A program made the position numbers and the translations under genes. A stretch of DNA of 64,000 bases from Pseudophaeomoniella oleicola (lineage: Eukaryota > Ascomycota > Eurotiomycetes > Phaeomoniellales > Phaeomoniellaceae), in assembly GCA_003868215.1 (NCBI GenBank), contig QWDQ01000055.1, positions 1 to 64,000 of the forward strand, read 5' to 3'. The notes beneath the pieces were generated by a model. The model searched no databases and was not told the origin of the DNA. It saw only the letters and a list, made by a program, of their open reading frames with translations. The number at the start of each line of letters is the position of its first letter. The stretch's first letter is position 1. Shown here piece after piece: positions 1 through 11,300 of the stretch.

Positions 1-960
1 ATACGTAATTACGTAAATAATAAATACGTAATTTTCAGAATTTGGTGAGGGAACTGCGTGGAATCTAGGTGTGCGCGAAATCTAGGTCGGTGGACTTAAT
101 TAGTTTATTGCAGGACACGGTGAGTGATCGTATTGACAGGAATATGACATAACAAATTTTGGTATGATGTTGTAACAGCCTGTGTTAATGGTGGGGTAAC
201 GCCCTACGGCCTCTTCCTAAGTAAAAAGAGAGAGAGAGGCGGAAATAGCAAATCTACGAGAACAAGAGAAAGAGCAGCTTTTTTTTGGTTTTATTTTATA
301 TACCATTAGAAGATTTCTATAGACTAAATATCACAGAGTTCATTTCTCAATTCACTCGCTTTACTGTTCTCTCTTTCATTCGTTAAGTGTATATCTAATG
401 TCCCTTTCTACTGTACTATAGGCTGTGATCGATTGACACATTGCTGGGTCGGTTCATACCTGTCTGTACCATAACGTATTGTAAACATTCTGGTAAAGTA
501 CAGCAAAACACAATACATTCTAAAACACCCTTCAATCGCCTTACCGCCCTACCCAATCTGCAATTGGCAAGGAGTCAAGAAAACCAAACCAAACCAAATC
601 CTGTGAAACGTGAGAGATAGTATCCAGGACCCAAGGGAAGGTAATTACTTACCCAAGCGAGATACCAACGACGCACCAAGGGAGAAGCACAGAGGCTTTT
701 TGCGAAGAGAAGCGTCACTACAGACCAATCAGTCTGACACCTGCTGCATCCCAGGGAGCTCAACTTTGACAATTGCAAGCCATTCGCCTCCATACATCGA
801 CAATCCCTCATTCCATCCGCCTACCAGCCTGCGCTTGCGCCACTTTCACTCCATTGACGCTGCCGTATACCTACCTAGGTACCTCGAGCACCCTTCCTGG
901 ATATTCCGCAAGGTCTTAACCTAGTCACTTTTTCCAATCCGAGCGGCTGTTAGCAGTCGC
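1..960. other. Intergenic / 5' leader of KCS1
   Basis: No gene is supported here. The first 33 bases carry three TACGTA palindromes in AT-rich DNA. A TACCTAGGTA palindrome lies at 872-881. A pyrimidine-rich stretch ending in TTAGCAG near 950-957, preceded by a possible CTTAAC branch sequence, could be the 3' splice site of a 5'-UTR intron of KCS1. That is inference only. A 104-codon open frame at 610-924 has no recognisable protein features. Confidence 0.5.
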
Positions 961-1101
961 ATGTCAAATCATATTGACGCTATCTTGCACGCGAGAAACT
1001 TTGACCAATGTCCTCCCCATGTCAGATCGTTGCTCCGATTCGCCCACTACCTCCACGGCCTCTCCGGTAGAAGAACCAGCTATCTCCCATTCTCAAAATG
1101 A
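961..1101 (+). promoter_or_regulatory. Upstream ORF overlapping the KCS1 start
   Basis: An ATG at 961 opens a 46-codon frame that ends in TGA at 1099-1101. The KCS1 ATG at 1019 lies inside it in another frame. Ribosomes that start at 961 would pass over the KCS1 start, so the uORF could limit Kcs1 production. Both ATGs have weak context (C at -3). The ORF itself is seen in the sequence; its translation and effect are inferred. Confidence 0.35.
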
Positions 1102-4100
1102 CGAGTACACTCCTTCCGTTCTTCATCCTACCTCTCAACCCCCGTCGCGCCCAAAGCCGATAACAAATCCGACTACTCCTCTACAAAGCAGACCCTCAGG
1201 TAGGGTAAGTCCCTCGAACAAACTTCGACGAGCATCCACCTTCGCCGGTGACCACGTACCGCAGCTTTCGGAGCGCGATAGCATTTGGTCGACACATTAT
1301 CTGCCTAGCGATCCATCCTCTCCAGAACGTGCCATCCAGTCGACTTCAAGTGAGCGCAACGACGACCTGGCAGCGCCGGTGATACAAAATGTCTCCCCAA
1401 ATTCCGGGCTGTCACTGTCGTCCGTGGGGTCCCTGCGCCAATCGGCTCCATTTTCTCTTAGACCCAAGCAGTCATCCTTGACGCAAAGATTGACTGGTTC
1501 CAAATTTAGGGACGGGCTGCCACCGGTTCCCCCAGACTCAAATGGCGGTGCAGAGCTCCAGCAAGGAAGCATGGCCACCAGTGTAAGTTCTGATAATCAC
1601 AGTGATGACCGTCCTAGGCGCTCGACCGAGGAGAGCAGACGGAAGGTCGACGAAGGACCAACAGGCCGACCTGTAAGCAACCTACGTCGGGAGCGCAGCG
1701 CCAGCCGTGGACGAGCGCACGTGGAAAAGAGCATTGAAGCCACGCTAGCAAGTGCTGAGACTGCTAAGAACGCGCGCAGCAGGAAGTCAAGTCATTACAT
1801 GGGCCTTTTCAAAGACAACACGCGCCCACAAGAGTCGCAGAAAAAGGACGGTCGGAGCGCCGAAATTAATACCCATAAAGACGACAACGCAAATGAACCT
1901 CGTGCTCTCACCAGGTCACCTGTGTCGCTAGATACCGAAGGGACCAGTAATGAGCCGGGCGCGTTACAAGAAGACATCCGGCGCCAAAACGCGCCTCAAG
2001 ATAAAACAAAGCTTTCCTCACCAATAAAAGCAGAGCAAGCGTCATTACACGACGAAGAGGAGGATCCCACAACACCTGTTGCATCGTTACGTCCCATGAT
2101 ACCACCGGATCTTCTCCAAGAGATCCGACAACAACACTCTCTAACATCCTTAGAGCCAGCTACGGCAGGGCAGTCTCGAAGCTTGCCTGATCCTCGTGTA
2201 CTACAATCTGTGAAGCATACCGGTGAGGAGGAACAGCGCATGGTCAACGCTCGTGGCCGTGGGGATGATGAGGATGAGGAGCATATTTCAGCCGCTGTAT
2301 ATTACCCCCATGCTGGCCATGCCCAGGAAGACCTTGATGCCTTTGAAGCGTTAGAGCAACGACCGCAAGACCGTGTCGAGAAAATTGAAGCCTTACCTCG
2401 ACTTCCGAAACCCAGAGAGAAACAAGGAAGAAAGTCTTTTGCTGAGCCGGTACCAGCGGAACATGTCGATATCTCCCTGCAATCAAAGAACGAAAAAAGC
2501 GTCTTCCACGGGGACTACCAACCTCAGTCTGACGTAGCCGACGATGAAGATAGGTTATCGCCAATAGAGGAACAAGCCTTCGAGGGATTCTCATCCAGTG
2601 CCTCTGAATACGAGACCGATGTGACAGATGAAGAGTCCAGTGTGTTGGAAGAGTCGGAGACCACACCCACAGCGACGCCAGTGCCAACAGCAGCCATCTC
2701 CAAGCACAGAGAACGTTTGGAGTCGGCGGAAGAGCCAAAAAACGCTGTGATGTTACAACCGTATAGTCATCAAGTGGGTGGTCACTCAACCGTGTTTCAA
2801 TTCTCACGTCAAGCCGTCTGTAAGAAACTCAATAACCGCGAGAATCAATTTTACGAAAGGATTGAGCAAAGACACCCAGATATGCTACGCTTCCTCCCCA
2901 AATACTTAGGGGTACTGAACGTCACCTTCACAAAAGGCCCTAAAAGAATACGTGCACTGTCTGCGGGAAGAGACAGCCAACAACAACAACAAGGTGGCAG
3001 CCAACACGTTGGAGTGGATAAGCTGGGCGAACACCCTATCAGAGGTAATTCCTCTCTCGCAGTCGAAAATCGGGACGGACTTGACACTCAGAGGATCGTT
3101 AGCCAGTCGCAGCAGATCGGTGAGGTCCCACAGGTCATTCTGAACCAAAATCGGCACATCGTCCCGTTCAGTCTATTTGGATCTCCGGAGAGACCAAAAA
3201 GTGCCGATCCAGCAAGCTGCCAACGACATCAATCATTATTACCAAAGGCAATATTGGACAACTCGGTCCGTGCACCATCGAACGGGATAAAGTCAGAGGA
3301 TGTTTCCCCATTGAGGCCGGCGCCACCTGAACATTCAAATAGCTGGGGGACGACGACAGTCAACAGCAAACTGCGCGAACAAGTTCTAAGAGAGGTTTTC
3401 GGGCCGCCGTTAATTCATCGTCAGAAGAGACATGCACGAGCACACAATACGTTACCCCGGTTGCGCGTGTCGAGCAATCACAAGAGGACAAATTTGTCTG
3501 AGTCCCGGATCAATGAGGATCATCAAGCTGATCCTCGGTCATGGAACCGACCTACCATGATAAAGGGCATGTCCACGATCGAGGACAGCACCAAAAACAA
3601 AGGGCCCGAGGAACCCAGTATGCCTTTCTCGTCGTCTGCTTCTGCTTTCGAAGACCTGAACTCGCAAGCTCTTGGACGCATAAAGACTACCGGAAGCGAT
3701 GATTCCGGTAAGTCTGATGCGGGTGGCCGTCGACTCAAGCGTCGCCATTCTGGTACAGGTCTACGCCGCAGGAGAGACTCGATTACGGATTCAAAGCATG
3801 GGACTCTGGAGTACTTTGAAGAGAATGGATACGGCGGCGACGGAGAAGATGAAGTCTTTCGTATGGACGACGAGAGAGGACCGGCAAATGGTGTGTTACC
3901 AAAGTCAGAATCTGCTAGCATCAGCACCGGGTTGTCTGGGCAGATGAAGGATCAGCAATCTTCATCAAAGCATAACGGAGATACCGGGATTCAGCGGCTC
4001 CCAACGCTCCTCCAATCTCCAGTGATTGAGCATCTTCCCTCAAATCCGAAAGAAGCTCAATCCCTGAATACTCTCACAAATGCGGAACAACGTGTCGAAT

Positions 4101-4900
4101 ACTTCCTGCTTTTGGAAGATCTTACGGCAGGCATGGGTCGCCCCTGTGTGCTCGATCTGAAGATGGGGACTCGTCAATACGGAATCGAGGCCGATAAGAA
4201 AAAGCGCGATTCACAAAGACGAAAGTGCAGGACTACAACTTCGGAACAATTAGGCGTCCGTATATGTGGCATGCAAACATTCAACGTTAAAAAGCAGCAA
4301 CAGACGTATGAAGACAAATATTACGGTCGCGACCTCAAGGCGGGTCGAGAATTCCGAGAAGCTCTCACGAGGTTCCTTTACGATGGTGTTAGCTATCAAA
4401 GCGTCGCCCGGCATATTCCCACGATCCTAGACAAGCTATCCAAGTTGGAAAGCATGGTTCGCAAATTACCCGGTTATCGCTTTTATGCAAGCAGTCTCCT
4501 ATTACTGTACGATGCGGAACCCGAAAAATCACGAAAAGCCATATCGGAGACAAAACGGAAACTGGGTACCGAAGACGAAAAGAAGTCTGCCAAGTGGCCT
4601 CCCCCCATCGATATCAAAATCGTCGACTTTGCGAACTGCGTTACGGGGGAAGACCCAATTCCTCCCGACGCACCGTGCCCACCACAGCATCCCAACGACG
4701 TGGACAGAGGCTATCTCCGCGGTCTGCGAACGCTCCGCCTCTACTTCCAACGCATCCTCAAAGATATCGAAAAGGATGACAAGTTCACAGAACGAGGCGA
4801 GGAGGCGTCGGGCGGCATGCGAAACTCCGACAAATCATCGTCGGACCCGACCTGGTTGGAATCCGTTATCGAGGAAGATCCGGGAGAAGTCAGTGTATGA
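1019..4900 (+). CDS. KCS1: Inositol hexakisphosphate kinase (Kcs1-type)
   Basis: Makes 5-diphosphoinositol pentakisphosphate (IP7) from IP6 and ATP, a signal for phosphate status, vacuole form and stress. It is a single exon of 1,293 codons from the first in-frame ATG at 1019; the frame stays open upstream to 974 but has no earlier ATG. The inositol-polyphosphate-kinase domain is C-terminal. The signature PCVLDLKMG sits near residues 1042-1050, SSLLLLYD near 1158 and the metal-binding segment IVDFANC near 1199. The first ~650 residues are Ser/Pro/acidic and low complexity, as in other fungal Kcs1 proteins, with a short Gln run near residue 660. A conserved block starting HQVGGHSTVFQFS near 600 is the N-terminal half of the kinase fold, so a long insert divides the fold. 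No neighbour shares its pathway. Confidence 0.93.
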   Translation: MSDRCSDSPTTSTASPVEEPAISHSQNDEYTPSVLHPTSQPPSRPKPITNPTTPLQSRPSGRVSPSNKLRRASTFAGDHVPQLSERDSIWSTHYLPSDPSSPERAIQSTSSERNDDLAAPVIQNVSPNSGLSLSSVGSLRQSAPFSLRPKQSSLTQRLTGSKFRDGLPPVPPDSNGGAELQQGSMATSVSSDNHSDDRPRRSTEESRRKVDEGPTGRPVSNLRRERSASRGRAHVEKSIEATLASAETAKNARSRKSSHYMGLFKDNTRPQESQKKDGRSAEINTHKDDNANEPRALTRSPVSLDTEGTSNEPGALQEDIRRQNAPQDKTKLSSPIKAEQASLHDEEEDPTTPVASLRPMIPPDLLQEIRQQHSLTSLEPATAGQSRSLPDPRVLQSVKHTGEEEQRMVNARGRGDDEDEEHISAAVYYPHAGHAQEDLDAFEALEQRPQDRVEKIEALPRLPKPREKQGRKSFAEPVPAEHVDISLQSKNEKSVFHGDYQPQSDVADDEDRLSPIEEQAFEGFSSSASEYETDVTDEESSVLEESETTPTATPVPTAAISKHRERLESAEEPKNAVMLQPYSHQVGGHSTVFQFSRQAVCKKLNNRENQFYERIEQRHPDMLRFLPKYLGVLNVTFTKGPKRIRALSAGRDSQQQQQGGSQHVGVDKLGEHPIRGNSSLAVENRDGLDTQRIVSQSQQIGEVPQVILNQNRHIVPFSLFGSPERPKSADPASCQRHQSLLPKAILDNSVRAPSNGIKSEDVSPLRPAPPEHSNSWGTTTVNSKLREQVLREVFGPPLIHRQKRHARAHNTLPRLRVSSNHKRTNLSESRINEDHQADPRSWNRPTMIKGMSTIEDSTKNKGPEEPSMPFSSSASAFEDLNSQALGRIKTTGSDDSGKSDAGGRRLKRRHSGTGLRRRRDSITDSKHGTLEYFEENGYGGDGEDEVFRMDDERGPANGVLPKSESASISTGLSGQMKDQQSSSKHNGDTGIQRLPTLLQSPVIEHLPSNPKEAQSLNTLTNAEQRVEYFLLLEDLTAGMGRPCVLDLKMGTRQYGIEADKKKRDSQRRKCRTTTSEQLGVRICGMQTFNVKKQQQTYEDKYYGRDLKAGREFREALTRFLYDGVSYQSVARHIPTILDKLSKLESMVRKLPGYRFYASSLLLLYDAEPEKSRKAISETKRKLGTEDEKKSAKWPPPIDIKIVDFANCVTGEDPIPPDAPCPPQHPNDVDRGYLRGLRTLRLYFQRILKDIEKDDKFTERGEEASGGMRNSDKSSSDPTWLESVIEEDPGEVSV

Positions 4901-5905
4901 AGAAGAAAGGAAGGAAGGAAAGACGGGCTGGCCAGAGGTCCTTTTTGGTATTTGTCGTACTTTCGTTACATGCGAGCACGCCTCCATGTGTGCATGCATG
5001 GAGAACACTGGATCGCGACGACTCCTCTGATGGTCCTTGCACATCAGTTTATTGATATCCCATGGCGGCCGAGTCGACGCCACTGTTTATGCACGGTTTT
5101 GTGCGGATTGTTCTTGTTTATCTCTTGTTATTGCCTTGTATAGATGTTCTTTCTCTTTCTATCTTTCGTTGGAGGGTCTCCCACTACATCTGTCCACGGC
5201 CCCTACAGGCCCGTAAGTAGGTAGGCACCTTACGTACCTAGCACTATGTCTACAAATCCACCGCTAAAGTGAGTCTCCTTTATTCTCTTATGATTGTTGC
5301 AAGAAGCAAACTACTATCGAGTTTGTCATCTTGAAGCGGTTATTGATCCCAGCAGTATTTGAATCATAATTTATTCTACTTCCCCGCGCCCCTCTTCGGA
5401 CTTTCATCATTGTGAACGATGATCAGCGTCTGGCAGAGGCTCTTCCCCTCCAAGTCTATAATATAGCGGTCAGTTAGGATCGATATGTCGGTAGAATAGA
5501 CTTGAACAGGCTTGTGATTGATTCAAATGTTTCCTTAATCACTAATTATGTATGTTCTATGATGGGACGGTATATTCCGGACGGCAGTTGATGATATCGG
5601 TTGAGATCGGTGCCGCGGATAAGTTAACTTACTGTGAGAGAAAGCTCCGAATCCGGGTACCTGTAAACTACAGTAACTTATCTCGAAACATGACTCCTAC
5701 CTCGACTCACACCACTCGATATCTTAGCATTCTTTTGAAACCCGAGGACAACAAATTGCGTGAAGTCATGGCCTGAACCTGCTTCTTCCCCAAGCCTCAC
5801 GAGGGTCAACCCTCTCCCACAGAATTCGCATCTTCCTTCAATGCTGTGACTCAGCCGCAATTGGCTTCTCTCTACTTTCGGCGCAATCTTAGAGATACGA
5901 CCGTC
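4901..5905. other. Intergenic, KCS1 3' side and MCH1 leader
   Basis: No intact gene. Near the KCS1 end there is a purine-rich AAGGAAGGAAGG stretch (about 4905-4920), then CT-rich DNA and a TACGTA/CCTAG cluster at 5220-5245. The MCH1-proximal half contains several ATGs followed quickly by stops: one frame at 5690-5776, a two-codon ATG-GCC-TGA at 5768-5776 and ATG-CTG-TGA at 5841-5849. Confidence 0.5.
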
Positions 5906-7777
5906 ATGACGAGCCATATAGAGACGCGCGACTACGATGCCAATCGCAGCGTGCGATCCCAAGGGGTTCGCAGCTTGCTCGATGACGACGTCAGTCTCAT
6001 GAGCGAAGTCGCCGAGGGTATCATCGAGCGGGATCGGAGGCGCATGAAAAGGGAGGTGACGAGGGTCATCTCTTTGATCTGCGCTTTGCTGGCTTGGTAA
6101 GAACCCACAGGGCCCTGTGACACTCTTTAGCGAGCATAGCTAATTGATGTTTGCAGCTTGTGCGCTGGAAGCATTCAATCTTTCTCGCTTTACGGACCGT
6201 ATTTCCAGTCGGACTTGCGTTACAGCCAGTTTCGCATCAACATCGTATCAATTACGGGAGAGCTTGCGATGTATATACCTGTACCATTCTTGGGATATAT
6301 AGTCGATCGATATTCTCCACGGCCACTGTCACTCCTAGGCGCGATTCTGTTCGGATCCGGGTACATCCTTGCCGCTTTTACATATGCGTCAGGGCCTCCG
6401 ACGGATACTGGATACGGACATGGTTGGCCTTTTGGCATCATGGCACTTGCATTCGTTGGCATCGGAGGAGGGACCTCCGCCTTGTATATTTCCGGCCTTG
6501 CAACTTGCGCAAAGAACTACGGGAAGAGCAAGCACGCTGGCCTCGTGTTAGTATTGCCCATTGCGGCGATAGGACTGAGCGGGGTTTGGTTGAGTCAAGT
6601 TGGGGAGCATTTACTATCTCGGAAGAGGTCAGAGCAATCGGAATCCAAAGACTTGGACGTATTTCGATATTTCATATTCCTTGGCTGTCTCTTGACTGCG
6701 GTGGGTCTGATAGGCGTGTTCGGACTACGACTTGTTGGTGAAGAAGAACGTATTGAGGAAGCGGTTGAAGAATTGGAAAGGAGTGGTCTTCTTGATGAAT
6801 CCGATTTCTTCAGGTCATCGGCCGACAACAACACCCGCTTCGGGGGTTACGGTACGTTGGATCAGGATAGACCCGTGGATCAGTCGGACACAGCAGATGA
6901 ACAGTCAGACCACGATGTCAGCCTATCCGAGTCAATGCTTCTAGCCAAACAGAGCGAAGCGGAGTTAAAGGAGCAAGACTGGTTGAAGAAAACTTGGCTG
7001 CTAAACCATGAGACTCGCAAATTTCTCTCCGACCCTACTATGTGGTATTTGGCGGCAGGGTTCTTCCTTCTGATCGGGCCTGCAGAAGCATACCTCAACA
7101 ACGTGGGTACAGTAATTACATCACTCACCGATCCAAGTTGGGCTACCCGAGATCCTCCCGCAGGATCGGCGAGCACGCACGTCAGTACCATCGCGATAGC
7201 CAGCACCCTTGCCCGGTTGTTGACCGGCACATTATCTGATATGCTCGCGCCTAAATCGCGGTCGTCTGATGATGTGCCTCAAATTACCACCACAGCTCCA
7301 TCTGACTCTTCTCATCCAGAAACACCCTTGACCGGTGCACCCACGGAGATGATCACGGGAATCTCACGCCTCTACCTTCTTTTCATAGCATCATCGCTGC
7401 TCCTTCTTTGCTTTCTTTGCCTATCTGTCATCGTGCCATCACATCCTTCCATCCTCGCTCTCTCTTCCGGATTGCTTGGTCTCGGATATGGCACATCTTT
7501 CTCCTTAGTGCCAATCATTGTCTCTGTTGTATGGGGAGTGGAGAACTTCGGTACTAATTGGGGTGTCATTGCTCTGATGCCTGCCGGTGGAGCTGTGATG
7601 TGGTCAGCAATCTACGCGGTGGGCTATAGTAGGGCAACGCCTGAGAACACTCATCAGTGTTACGGAACAAGCTGTTTTGCTGGATGGTCGTGGGGCAGTG
7701 TGGGCAGTGTGGGAGTCGCCATGATACTATTTGCAGGAGCTTGGAGAGGCTGGAGGAGAAGAGGCGTCGTGGTATGA
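5906..7777 (+). CDS. MCH1: Mch1-like major facilitator transporter
   Basis: CDS join(5906..6096, 6157..7777), 603 aa. Fungal Mch1 is a monocarboxylate-porter-like MFS protein, probably vacuolar; its substrate is not established. The 60-nt intron has donor GTAAGA, a GCTAAT branch and acceptor TTTGCAG; splicing restores ...LLACLCAGSIQSFSLYGPYF, matching the family's first transmembrane segment. Next come YTQ/YSQ-type, PVPFLGYIVDRYSPRPLS and GSGYILAAF segments, a long acidic cytoplasmic loop near residues 255-330, then the second transmembrane bundle starting DPTMWYLAAGFFLLIGP. The length agrees with Aspergillus Mch1 (about 600 aa). The start is the first in-frame ATG after a stretch with only a GTG codon. 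Very short upstream ORFs precede it. Confidence 0.9.
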
Positions 7778-8350
7778 ACTCGACAAGATGAAATGTATAT
7801 CGCTGTAAAAAGATACATAGTAGTTTAGCGAGCGATTAGATCTCACGTACCTCATATCTAAAGCTGTGGAACATAACGAAAGTTGGTCCATTTTATCTAA
7901 ACCGATATAGTCATGACTCTTTTTACCATTCTCGTTCTATCAGGCCAACTGACACTTGATCGCGGAGCTTTAAGGTCGGAAGATATCCGTTGCCCGGCAA
8001 CCCTCCGCAGTCCCAAAACGGAAAGCGGGTGCGACAACAAATGATTGATTAGCGGGCGGCCTCGACCCTAGTCACATGGAAGTTATTGTAGGATCAGCCA
8101 GTCACAGCGTCAAGTCTTTCGGCCCACCAGCGCGATCCGTCGGGGAATTCGCGATATCATTCAAGACACATTGTGGTAATAATTACATGTTGTATATTCA
8201 GTGAACAGCAGACATCGACGTCGTTTGCGGACGCGCCGCATTACTAACATAGCATACCCATCATACTTACGGCCATGGATATCGCATAGCACAACTTTAC
8301 GCGCGCGGAATACAGACTTGCGCCTCACTGTCACCGCGATTCAACAAACG
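7778..8350. other. Intergenic, MCH1 terminator side and NUD1 leader
   Basis: No gene. The NUD1 leader holds ATG-initiated short frames at 8076-8204 (containing a second ATG at 8187) and at 8275-8289 (ATG GAT ATC GCA TAG). The last ATG has near-optimal context (GCCATGG). A perfect TACTAAC at 8242-8248 followed by CATAG at 8285-8289 could instead mark a 5'-UTR intron that would remove it. Confidence 0.45.
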
Positions 8351-11300
8351 ATGGCTCAGCCATGGCTGGACGGTCTGTCCGATGACTGGGAGCAATCTGA
8401 CCGTGCTCTATCTTCCTCATCGGTACCGAAATCCTCACCCGATGCATCTCGTCTTTCGCAAGGGAGCAATGCTTCAGCAAGCAGAATACCGCGTGCCCCA
8501 AACAGCAGTCGCAAGGCCTCTACTGGCAACTTCCTTCGTCCACGATCATCCAGAGGCCTTGCACGAGGTAATGGATCGCCCGCCCTATCCGAGCGAAGTC
8601 AATCAGAGATGAACGTCGCTGCTCACCATGGCAAAGACAGCAAGATTTTGAATGACAAACCATCTACCCTTCCATCTAGGCGGACTTCTAGTGCTTTCAG
8701 TGAATCGGTATCGTCAGTACAGCATCATACGATAAATAAATCATCCGGTCGTGAAGTCCCGAAGGGTGATACACCAGAATGGAAGAGACGGCTAGCACGT
8801 GGTGACAAACCTGAGACCGACCTGTTTGGGCCCACGGCTCTTGAGGGCGTCTTCCAACAACCTGCACAAAATCCTAATTCCAGCGCGCTTTCAGCGAGTC
8901 TTCTCGAGGATAAGCCTTGGGCGTTGCCGACCGACAAGGGTAATTGTCTTCTTGGGCCGAAGACACAGAGCATGAGAAGGTTCACTACATTAGCGATGGA
9001 TGTCTTGAAAGAAGAAACGGAAGATGAATCGAACAGAGATAACGACACGTTGCCAACGTCAGCGGATCTAAGTGACGAGCCGCAGGACGAGAGTGTGATT
9101 ATTGTTCCTTCGGAGCAGGTCATGCCACGCAAAGCGTCGCAGCAATTTGAAGACCCACGTATGCGAACTGTCAGCGGCCAAGAAGAGGTTCGTAATGAAG
9201 AGATCAGCCCCATCACACTGTCTAAGTATAATACTGTCAACGGACAACCCTTACAAGGCGTCCTTCGAGAGTCGATCGAGGAGTTACGTTCGAAGTTGGA
9301 AAGGGTAGCAGTGGAAGAACGAGAACGTCCGTCCTCGAGAGCCAGTGATAAAGATGTGCACTATGGCCACGAGAGCCAGTTGATAGAAGCAGCAGAAGCT
9401 CGTCAGGAGTTTGCGGATATCACGAGCCAGTCTCTCCCAGATGATCTTTCCATGGGTACAGATGACTTCGCATCGAGAGGAGGATACATAAATACAAAAC
9501 GTGGCGGGTACTCGAGTGAGAGTTCCTTCCTGCGAAGAAACATTAGCTCCATCGAACATTCACAACAGCTTTCGCAGTTTAGAAGTTCGCCACCTCCATA
9601 CTATCAGCCACAAGTGGAATCAGTCAGCGAGTTGCCAGAAAATGCACCTCATACGCCATCTCGACGAACGGCGGAACCGCAGTCTACCCAGTCAAGCCCA
9701 GAAAGACCGAGTTCATCAGGAAGTCCGCTGAAATTGTTTGGCAATTATGATACATACACAAAGGACAGGTTACTAAGGAGGATGAGCCAATTCGAAATCG
9801 AGCAGGAGTCTCCCAAAGATGAATCGGCCCATCAAGAAGAAAGTCGGGGAGAGGGAACCGTATTGAAGGAAGTCGAATCAAGGCCTTCAGGCAGGAAGGA
9901 TGGACGTCGAATGAGCCTGTTCGGAAAAGGAGAGCTGAATGATTATGCTTTCACGCAAAATACGACACATGAGTCCGATATATCAAGCTTAGATTCTACG
10001 CCATCCCAGCATGGCACAATTTTTACAGAGACTATTCATTACGAGTCTGCGAGCTTGCCGAGAACGAGAAAACTGGATCGGACTCGCACAGTCCACTCGA
10101 CGGAAGAGGCGATGGTAAGGATCGAGATCACCGAGTCCAAGAGGGGATTGAATTCTCCTGGCAAAGAGAGGACGCCGAAGAGAAGGCGGACGCTGCTGAA
10201 AGACGAATTGGATGCCCAGCAGATATTAGCGGAACAACTTGAAGAGGCAAGATCATTCAATGAAAGACAACAGCTGGCTGGCAGGAAAAGAAAAGATGCC
10301 CGATATGATGACCAAGGTCCCCCTGCAGATCCGAAGATTCTCGCTCAACGTCAAATTCTCCGTCCCAAATCAACAAGTCGGCAAGGATCTTTGAGAGATT
10401 TAGCTGATGATCCGCAGGAAACGACTCCGTCTGCCGATGCTGTGGCATCCATTACTCGAGAGATAGATCAAGTGTCTGCGGATACGCTCACCAAGTCTGT
10501 TGCTCATGAATTGGCGTCATTTAGGGAAACGTTCAATCCTGCGTTAGCAACAAGGAAGGAAAATCGTGTGAAGTCTATCACTACTCAAGATTACTTTGCA
10601 GAGGCTACGAAGGTTATGGAGCTGATTAGATCAAAACAATTCGGCAGGAGCGCGCTAGGAAAGCTCGATGAGCCGGAGAGTGATGTCCTGGGAGAGTCCG
10701 AGATCGAAGGGCTAGATGAAGAAAGAGAAGGCGATGAGTATGATGAATTTCCATCGACTTTGGAACGTTTTTCTAGGCCACCGAGCCGGGAAGGAATACC
10801 AATTGTCTCCAAGCCAAAGGAACCAAACCCTCGGGTCCTCAGTCATCTCAGAAAGTACAAGGATTCGTCCGACCCCGGGGAACTGGAAGGCGACGCTCTG
10901 TTCGAAGCAGAACTCCCAGAGAGTGACCCACCAAACATTCGGATCCTAAACCCAGTGGACTCGCAGCGCAAGCGGAAACACTCGGATACCACAGCTTCTC
11001 ATCGTCCTTCCTCACGAGGAAGCTTGCCAAATACATCTAGCTCGCATGGCCTTTCGACTGGGCGGTCAATACCATCGATATTCTCTGGTAGCTCTCGAGA
11101 GAAGGGCTTCATAACATCCGATAAAATATATCTGCCGACGGAAGTTGGTGAGATGGTGTTTGACGAGAGGTCCAAGACATGGGTTAAGAATGGTTCAAAA
11201 AAGGAGGACGACAAAAATACCAAGAAGCTGACCAACGAGGACGATCCTTTTAGAGATATCCCTGATCTCAGTGTCGACGAACTGGAGGAGTTAAATCGAA

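Noticed and set aside
2244-2807. 187-codon minus-strand frame opposite KCS1
   Set aside because: Antisense shadow in the low-complexity part of KCS1; Arg/His/Leu-rich composition reflects the opposite strand's codon bias.
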